From an uncultured Eubacteriales bacterium (GTDB taxonomy: Bacteria > Bacillota > Clostridia > Lachnospirales > Lachnospiraceae), in assembly GCA_900544525.1 (NCBI GenBank), contig UQVN01000082.1, positions 1-12,083 on the forward strand: a stretch of DNA of 12,083 bases, in the 5' to 3' direction. Under the pieces are notes generated by a model. It saw only the letters and a list, made by a program, of their open reading frames with translations. It ran no database searches and was not told the origin of the DNA. Shown piece by piece: positions 7,617 to 12,083 of this stretch (its first letter is position 1; each line of letters starts with the position of its first letter). The position numbers and the translations under genes are program-made.

Positions 7617-8290
7617 GTTTTATTTATTCCATCGCTCCCCATTTAGAAACTCTTGGCTCAGAGTTATTACAATGCATGGTTCAAACATTGCAGATGAGCC
7701 TGATTTCTGGTGTCGTGGCATTTATTATCGGCATTTGCTTTGGAGTCGTTTTAATTGTAACAAGAAAAGGCGGTATTTTTCAAAATACTGTAATTTACAC
7801 AATTCTTGATAAAATAATTGATATTTTACGTTCCATTCCATTTATTATATTGATGGTACTTTTAATTCCTGTAAGCCGTGCAATCGTTGGAACAGCGTTA
7901 GGAGTAACAGGTGCTTGTGTGCCACTGATTGTTGGGACTGTACCATTTTTTGCAAGACAAATCGAATCTGTTCTTGCGGATGTAGATAAAGGATTAATTG
8001 AAGCAAGTGAAGCCATGGGATTTTCACCAGTGGAAATCGTATTTCATGTTTATTTAAAAGAGAGTATTCCAGGAATTACTCGTGTTACGATGATTACGTT
8101 TGTAAGTTTAATTGGATTAACAGCCATCGCAGGAGCCATTGGTGCTGGTGGACTTGGCGATTTCGCAATTCGCTATGGATATCAATTAGGATATCAAGAT
8201 ATGATCTGGATTACGGTACTTTTAATTTTAATTATTATTAGTGTTTTCCAGTTGATTGGAAACATTATTGTGAAGAAGACAACCCATTAA
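7613..8290 (+). CDS. metI: Methionine ABC importer, permease MetI
   Basis: MetI is the integral-membrane permease that forms a homodimer with two MetN subunits. The 225 aa contain about five hydrophobic helices (roughly residues 22-48, 55-80, 87-110, 150-178 and 190-220). The EAA coupling loop begins EASEAMG (130-136) and continues with a helix ending ESIPGI, as in MetI-type binding-protein-dependent permeases. The ATG overlaps the metN stop by 4 nt and GGAGG lies at 7598-7602, so translation is probably coupled. It is followed after 36 nt by metQ. No damage is seen. Confidence 0.96.
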   Translation: MSFIYSIAPHLETLGSELLQCMVQTLQMSLISGVVAFIIGICFGVVLIVTRKGGIFQNTVIYTILDKIIDILRSIPFIILMVLLIPVSRAIVGTALGVTGACVPLIVGTVPFFARQIESVLADVDKGLIEASEAMGFSPVEIVFHVYLKESIPGITRVTMITFVSLIGLTAIAGAIGAGGLGDFAIRYGYQLGYQDMIWITVLLILIIISVFQLIGNIIVKKTTH

Positions 8291-8326
8291 TAATAAAAAA
8301 TTAGTGATAGAAAGAGGAGAAAAAAT

Positions 8327-9178
8327 ATGAGAAAAATATGGAAAAAATCATTCGCAATTGTAGCAACGAGTATTTTAGCAGTATCTGTATTAGCAGGATG
8401 TGGTGGAAACAAATCTAATGTGGATAAAGACGGCGTAACAACTGTAAAAGTAGGGGTAGTTGGAGAATATAACGAACAGTGGGATACCATTAATCAGTTA
8501 TTAGAAAAAGATAAGATTAAAGTAGAGCTTGTAAAATTTTCTGATTACGCAATACCAAACCGTGCTTTAAATGATGGAGAAATTGATTTAAATGCGTTTC
8601 AGCATAAAGCATTTTTAGAAAATGATATCAAACAAAAAGGATATAAGTTAGAATCCATTGGGGATACCGTGATTGCACCATTATCCATCTATAATAATAA
8701 AGATAAAGTTTCTTCCGTAGAGGAAATTAAAGATGGTGATATTATTGCGATTCCAAGCGATTTAACAAATGGTGGACGTGCGTTAAAATTATTAGAAGCA
8801 GCGGGTCTTATCGAATGTGATCCAGAAAAAGGGTATGTTCCAACAAAAGCGGATATTACAAAATATAATGTAAAAATTGAAATCAAAGAAGCTGAGTCAG
8901 CAACACTTGCAAAACTTCTTCCAGACTGTACAGCAGCGGTTATCAATGGTGGAAATGCATTTACAGCAGGACTTGATCCAACAAAAGATTCTATTTTTAC
9001 AGAAGATGTGAATCCAGAAAATAATGAAGCAGTGGAAAGTTTAGTCAATGTTATTGTAGCAAGAAGTGAAGATAAAGATAATGAAATTTATAAAAAAATT
9101 GTAGATGCCTACCATACAGACGAAGTGAAAAAGACAGTGGAAGAGATGTATCATGGAGCATTTCTTTGTGTATGGTAA
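8327..9178 (+). CDS. metQ: Methionine-binding lipoprotein MetQ (NlpA family)
   Basis: MetQ is the extracytoplasmic methionine-binding component. The signal peptide has a lipobox VLAG-C with lipidated cysteine C25, so the mature protein is tethered outside the membrane. The remainder matches the NlpA family: VKVGVVGEYNEQWD, the LVKFSDYAIPNRALNDGEIDLNAFQHKAFLEND block, then VIAPLSIYNNK, IAIPSDLTNGGRALKLLEAAGLI and AAVINGGNAFTAGLDP. The length of 283 aa is usual. AGGAG (8315-8319) sits 7 nt before the ATG. The C-terminus GAFLCVW differs from the more common GAF.PAW and carries an extra cysteine. Methionine specificity is inferred from family plus the met-type operon; some NlpA proteins bind other amino acids. 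Confidence 0.96.
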   Translation: MRKIWKKSFAIVATSILAVSVLAGCGGNKSNVDKDGVTTVKVGVVGEYNEQWDTINQLLEKDKIKVELVKFSDYAIPNRALNDGEIDLNAFQHKAFLENDIKQKGYKLESIGDTVIAPLSIYNNKDKVSSVEEIKDGDIIAIPSDLTNGGRALKLLEAAGLIECDPEKGYVPTKADITKYNVKIEIKEAESATLAKLLPDCTAAVINGGNAFTAGLDPTKDSIFTEDVNPENNEAVESLVNVIVARSEDKDNEIYKKIVDAYHTDEVKKTVEEMYHGAFLCVW

Positions 9179-9197
9179 AATTTCTTTTCGTATAGAA

Positions 9198-9203
9198 AGG
9201 TGG
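9198..9203 (+). promoter_or_regulatory. Ribosome binding site that sets the amidohydrolase start
   Basis: AGGTGG at 9198-9203 lies 11 nt before the ATG at 9215. A longer in-frame reading from GTG at 9200 would start inside this site and has no purine-rich site upstream, so ATG 9215 is preferred. Confidence 0.7.
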
Positions 9204-9214
9204 TAATAAGCGTT

Positions 9215-10390
9215 ATGGGTTTAAAAGATTATGTAGTGAAAAATAGAGATTATATTACGGAAATGAGACGTTATTTTCACGCTCATCCAGAAATAAGTTT
9301 AAAAGAATATAATACTTGTAAGAAGATTGAAGAAGAACTGGACGAAATGGGGATTCCTCATAGAAGAGTTGGAGAAACAGGTGTATATGGCTGGATCGAT
9401 GGAAAAGGAAACGATGGAAAAGATAAAGTGATGGTGTTAAGAGCGGATATTGATGCCCTTGCCATGGAAGATTTAAAAGAGGTTTCTTATTGTTCCAAAG
9501 AAGAAGGCGTTTGCCATGCTTGTGGACATGACGCTCATATTGCTACGTTGCTTGGAGCGGCTAAAATTTTAAAAGAAAAAGAGCAAGACTTTGGTGGACA
9601 AGTGCGTTTATTTTTCCAACAGGCAGAAGAAATCGGACAAGGAGCAAGAATCTTTGTAAAAGAAGGGTTGATGGAAGGGGCTACAAGAGTATTTGGTGCT
9701 CATGTATCCAGTAAATTGGATAGTGGGACGGTTTCCCTTACCGCTGGTCCACAAAATGCTAGCTGTGATTATTTTAAGATTAAAGTAAGGGGAAAAGGCG
9801 CTCATGTGTCTACACCACAGTTAGGAATCGATGCCGTTTATGTGGCATCTCAAATTGTGGTAGCATTACAGTCTATCGTTGCTAGAAATACGGATCCATT
9901 AGAAACTGTTGTGGTAGGGGTTGGCGTATTACGAGCAGGAACCCAATATAATATTGTAGCAGAACACGCAGAAATCGAAGGAACAACGAGAAGTTTTTCT
10001 AAGGCAGTTCGTGAGTTCACCAATGAACGTGTAAAAACAATTGCAAAACAAACAGCAGAGCTTTATGGTGCTGAGGCAGAGGTAGAGTTTCAAGGATTTG
10101 CCAATCCATTAATTAACGATGAAGAGGCAGTAGAAGAGGTAACAGAAGTAGCAAAACAAGTGATTGAAGAGAAAAACATTATTTCTAATTTCGAAAAAAT
10201 GTTAGGAGCAGATGATTTTGCAGACTTTTTACAAGAGACAAAAGGAATGTATGCCTTTGTAGGAACGAGAAATAAGGAAAAGCCAAATACAGCGTCTGCT
10301 CATCACCACGGATTATTCGATATTGATGAAGAAGGATTGTTATTATCTTGTAATCTCTATGTAGATTACGCCCTACAAGTATTAAAATAA
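9215..10390 (+). CDS. M20 family metal-dependent amidohydrolase
   Basis: This is a cytoplasmic dinuclear-metal hydrolase of the M20D group (hippurate hydrolase and N-acyl-L-amino-acid amidohydrolase type). It has 391 aa from ATG 9215, the family norm. Visible motifs are HAHPEISLKEY near the N-terminus, RADIDALAM, CHACGHDAH with probable ligands C103 and H105, AEEIGQG with E138-E139, FGAHVSS with H163, and the C-terminal SAHHHGLFDIDE carrying H363-H365. A dimerisation insert starts around FKIKVRGKGAHVS. It follows metQ by 36 nt with no terminator between, so it should share the T-box. Inference: it may release methionine or a related amino acid from N-acyl or peptide conjugates brought in by MetNIQ or other routes. 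The exact substrate cannot be assigned, and auxin-conjugate-hydrolase or carboxypeptidase labels used for relatives are not informative here. Confidence 0.92.
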   Translation: MGLKDYVVKNRDYITEMRRYFHAHPEISLKEYNTCKKIEEELDEMGIPHRRVGETGVYGWIDGKGNDGKDKVMVLRADIDALAMEDLKEVSYCSKEEGVCHACGHDAHIATLLGAAKILKEKEQDFGGQVRLFFQQAEEIGQGARIFVKEGLMEGATRVFGAHVSSKLDSGTVSLTAGPQNASCDYFKIKVRGKGAHVSTPQLGIDAVYVASQIVVALQSIVARNTDPLETVVVGVGVLRAGTQYNIVAEHAEIEGTTRSFSKAVREFTNERVKTIAKQTAELYGAEAEVEFQGFANPLINDEEAVEEVTEVAKQVIEEKNIISNFEKMLGADDFADFLQETKGMYAFVGTRNKEKPNTASAHHHGLFDIDEEGLLLSCNLYVDYALQVLK

Positions 10391-10402
10391 AAGAATGAAG
10401 AG

Positions 10403-10460
10403 AAGTCCTTTCTAAATGGGGAGTTTTTAAAACCATTTAGAAAGGGCTTTTTATCTTTTC
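10403..10460 (+). terminator. Terminator of the met operon, possibly bidirectional
   Basis: The arm at 10404-10419 pairs with 10433-10448 along 16 positions (one G-T) around a 13-nt loop, then TTTTTATCTTTT. It lies between convergent genes. Read on the minus strand the same stem is followed by CTCTTCATTCTTTT, so it may also end the AspRS transcript, less efficiently. Confidence 0.88.
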
Positions 10461-10522
10461 ATAAAACCAATCAGTCATTTTAACATGAACAAGTTATTGT
10501 AAGTCAAGAGTATGCTCTAACA

Positions 10523-11848
10523 TTAAGGAGTTACTCGATGAATATCTCTAGGAAATAACGTAGCATAGCGAACATTCTCATATCCTAATAGTTTGGCCGT
10601 AAAGCGTTCTAATCCAAGTCCAAGCCCACCATGAGGAGGTAGGCCATATTTATGTGCGTTTAAATAGCTCTCAAAACAAGAAATATCCATATTTCTCTGT
10701 TTCATTTTAGCCACTTGTTCTTCATAATCATGGATTCTTTGACCGCCTGTTGTAATTTCAATTCCACGGAAAAATAAGTCAAAACTTAAAGTTTCTTCTG
10801 GACAAGTTCTATCTTCTTTCGCATAAAATGGACGTTTTTTCGTTGGATAGTGGGTGACAAACACAAAGTCAGAGGCCGTTTTTGTTTGAATCCATTGGCT
10901 TAATAGTTTTTCTTCTTCTGGTTCAAAGTCTTCAAAATCTTTGATCTCCCTTTGGTATTCCTTAGCAATGATTTCTTTTGCTTCTTTAAATTTAAGGACA
11001 GGAATTTCTGTTATTTCTGGTAGGTTTGTATTTAATAAGGCAAGTTCCTTTGCGTAATATTCTTTTAAATAATGGATGGTAAAACGGAGCATAGCAGTTT
11101 CCATTTCCATCAATTCTTCAAAGCTATTTAAATATCCCATTTCAAAGTCCACACTGACATATTCATTTAAATGACGAGAAGTATCATGCTTTTCTGCGCG
11201 GAAAACAGGAGCAATTTCAAAGACTCGTTCGTAAACACCAACAAGCATTTGTTTATAAAATTGTGGGCTTTGTGTCAAATAAGTAGGATTCCCAAAATAA
11301 TCCAAACGAAAAATATTAGCACCGCCTTCGGCTCCTTGGGATACAATTTTAGGAGTATGAACTTCTGTAAATTTTTGTTCTGTTAAGAAAAGGCGAAAGG
11401 CTTTTACAATTCCTTCTTGTATTTTAAAAATAGTCCGCTCCCGTTCATTTCTTAAGGTAAGTTGTCGAAAGTCAAGAAGGGTATCAAGAGAAGTAGCTAC
11501 GTTTTTTTGATTGATCACAATAGGAAGTTCTTCCATCGGTTCTGAAAGCACTTCTAAAGAAAATAAATGAAGTTCCCAGCCTGTTTTTGAGCGTGGCTCA
11601 GCTACAATCTCAGCAGTTATCACAACACAGCTTTCTTCTTTTACTGCATGAAGATCAAAGTCACATTTGGTCGGTTCATAGATGCATTGGATAATAGAAT
11701 CTTTTGTTCTAAGAAGGAGAAAAGAAAATCCACTCATCTTTCGTATTTTATATACACTTCCATGTAAGGAGATTTTTTCTCCAATGTGAGAAAGAAATTC
11801 CGATGTTTCTTCTAGTGATAATAAGGTAGTGCCAGTCATTGTTTTCAT
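10523..11848 (-). CDS. Archaeal-type aspartyl-tRNA synthetase (possibly nondiscriminating AspRS2)
   Basis: This class IIb synthetase joins aspartate to tRNA-Asp and, if nondiscriminating, also to tRNA-Asn for later amidation by GatCAB. At 441 aa it is the short archaeal/eukaryal form without the GAD insertion of bacterial AspRS (~590 aa). An N-terminal OB-fold anticodon domain spans about 20-105. The catalytic core has GAEGGANIF (172-180), TQSPQFYKQ (192-200), motif 2 FRAEKHDTSRHLNEY (R217) and FDLFFRGIEITTGGQRIHDYEEQ (356-378). Motif 3 GGLGLGLER ends at R415, and the protein ends LFPRDIHRVTP. The GGQRIH block fits AspRS; AsnRS usually has a GGSQRE-type sequence. AGGAGG (complement of 11856-11861) is 7 nt before the ATG. 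No gatCAB is visible. Whether it charges tRNA-Asn cannot be decided here. Confidence 0.9.
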   Translation of the reverse strand: MKTMTGTTLLSLEETSEFLSHIGEKISLHGSVYKIRKMSGFSFLLLRTKDSIIQCIYEPTKCDFDLHAVKEESCVVITAEIVAEPRSKTGWELHLFSLEVLSEPMEELPIVINQKNVATSLDTLLDFRQLTLRNERERTIFKIQEGIVKAFRLFLTEQKFTEVHTPKIVSQGAEGGANIFRLDYFGNPTYLTQSPQFYKQMLVGVYERVFEIAPVFRAEKHDTSRHLNEYVSVDFEMGYLNSFEELMEMETAMLRFTIHYLKEYYAKELALLNTNLPEITEIPVLKFKEAKEIIAKEYQREIKDFEDFEPEEEKLLSQWIQTKTASDFVFVTHYPTKKRPFYAKEDRTCPEETLSFDLFFRGIEITTGGQRIHDYEEQVAKMKQRNMDISCFESYLNAHKYGLPPHGGLGLGLERFTAKLLGYENVRYATLFPRDIHRVTP

Positions 11849-11879
11849 AAAATAACCTCCTAAAATTAAATTTTTTGTT

Positions 11880-11903
11880 AGTTAGCAAGCGTAGTTGCTA
11901 ACT
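11880..11903 (-). other. Perfect 9-bp hairpin in the AspRS 5' leader
   Basis: AGTTAGCAA and TTGCTAACT (11880-11888 and 11895-11903) form a perfect stem with a 6-nt loop, 18 nt upstream of the ribosome binding site on the minus strand. No T-run follows it in that direction (AACAAAAAATT), so it is not a terminator. Confidence 0.6.
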
Positions 11904-11930
11904 CCTTGTCTTCATGTAACGATGAGAAGC

Positions 11931-11977
11931 AAAAAAAGAACCACATCGGTAAATTTATTCACCAATGTGGTTCTTTT
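11931..11977 (-). terminator. Minus-strand intrinsic terminator upstream of the AspRS gene
   Basis: The arms at 11934-11950 and 11961-11977 pair with a single mismatch (11947/11964) around a 10-nt loop. Read on the minus strand the stem GATGTGGTTC runs straight into seven T's; read on the + strand no T-run lies beyond the stem. It either ends a transcript entering from the right or attenuates the AspRS gene, which starts 82 nt further on. Confidence 0.82.
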
Positions 11978-11988
11978 CTGCAAAGACA

Positions 11989-12043
11989 ATAATATAATCT
12001 ATTTTTGTGCAAGACTTTTCTAAAAGAAAATAGATTATATTAT
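11989..12043. repeat. 17-bp perfect inverted repeat, AT-rich
   Basis: ATAATATAATCTATTTT at 11989-12005 is exactly complementary to 12027-12043, with a 21-bp spacer. Arm centres are 38 bp apart. One arm overlaps the minus-strand TATAAT boxes, so it could be an operator or, if transcribed whole, an RNA hairpin. Confidence 0.85.
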
Positions 12044-12044
12044 A
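12034..12044 (-). promoter_or_regulatory. Candidate -10 region for a minus-strand leader
   Basis: On the minus strand TATAATATAAT (12044 down to 12034) holds two overlapping consensus TATAAT hexamers. No convincing -35 lies 16-18 nt upstream (TTTCTC is the best), so the promoter call is weak. A transcript from here would begin near 12032-12027 and meet the terminator about 100 nt later. I found no promoter-like pair between that terminator and the gene. Confidence 0.35.
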
Positions 12045-12083
12045 AAAAAATAGAAGAGTAAGAGAAAGTTTCATCGTTTATTA

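Noticed and set aside
8689..9048. 119-aa minus-strand ORF inside metQ
   Set aside because: It is a shadow of a well-supported gene on the other strand, with no start signals or recognisable motifs.
9200..9214. GTG start at 9200 for the amidohydrolase
   Set aside because: It would begin inside the purine-rich ribosome binding site that fits ATG 9215, and nothing upstream could serve as another site.
11931..12043. T-box upstream of the AspRS gene, expected from other clostridia
   Set aside because: I looked for TGGNACCGCG and antiterminator pairing on the minus strand and found neither. The similar-looking TGGT and ACCG pieces belong to the terminator stem itself.
11952..12074. 40-codon minus-strand ORF (begins MKLSLTLLLFF) running from near the right edge into the terminator loop
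   Set aside because: It has no ribosome binding site in the 9 visible upstream bases, runs through the inverted repeat and TATAAT boxes, and stops inside a terminator hairpin. Its hydrophobic make-up is what AT-rich DNA gives by chance.

Overview
The window looks like a stretch of chromosome from a low-GC Gram-positive anaerobe of the class Clostridia, most plausibly a Lachnospiraceae relative. This is inferred from the AT-rich codon use, strong AGGAGG ribosome binding sites, a T-box riboswitch, a DegV-family protein, a secreted amidase with copper-amine-oxidase-like stalk repeats, and an archaeal-type aspartyl-tRNA synthetase. I see no transposase, integrase, phage gene, CRISPR array, rRNA or tRNA gene. 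Apart from one tRNA-synthetase gene at the right end, all genes are on the + strand.

Left part (1-4730): the 3' nine-tenths of glyA (serine hydroxymethyltransferase) closes with an intrinsic terminator. Next is a large exported cell-wall amidase: signal peptide, three stalk domains, a TTEEP tandem-repeat linker and a C-terminal zinc amidase. A DegV-family fatty-acid-binding protein with its own terminator follows. Each of these appears to be its own transcription unit.

Middle part (4798-10452): an aldehyde dehydrogenase gene runs into a sharp sigma-A-type promoter whose -35 box lies in its last codons. That promoter drives a complete T-box leader with stem I, a stem II pseudoknot region, stem III, an antiterminator and a 15-bp terminator. 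The T-box bulge (UGGU) and an ATG in the specifier loop fit uncharged tRNA-Met. Downstream are metN, metI and metQ, a full methionine ABC importer, followed at 36 nt by an M20-family amidohydrolase. A strong hairpin terminator closes the operon. The simplest reading is that methionine starvation switches on methionine uptake together with a hydrolase that may free methionine, or a related amino acid, from an N-acyl or peptide form.

Right part (10523-12083): a convergent minus-strand gene encodes a 441-aa archaeal-type AspRS, probably a second AspRS serving the tRNA-dependent asparagine route. Its upstream region (11849-12083) is unusually structured. It holds a 17-bp perfect inverted repeat overlapping a TATAAT box, then a minus-strand intrinsic terminator, then a 9-bp hairpin just before the ribosome binding site. 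This resembles an attenuated leader, but it has no recognisable T-box. It is the least explained part of the window. I see no convincing new multi-gene system here.
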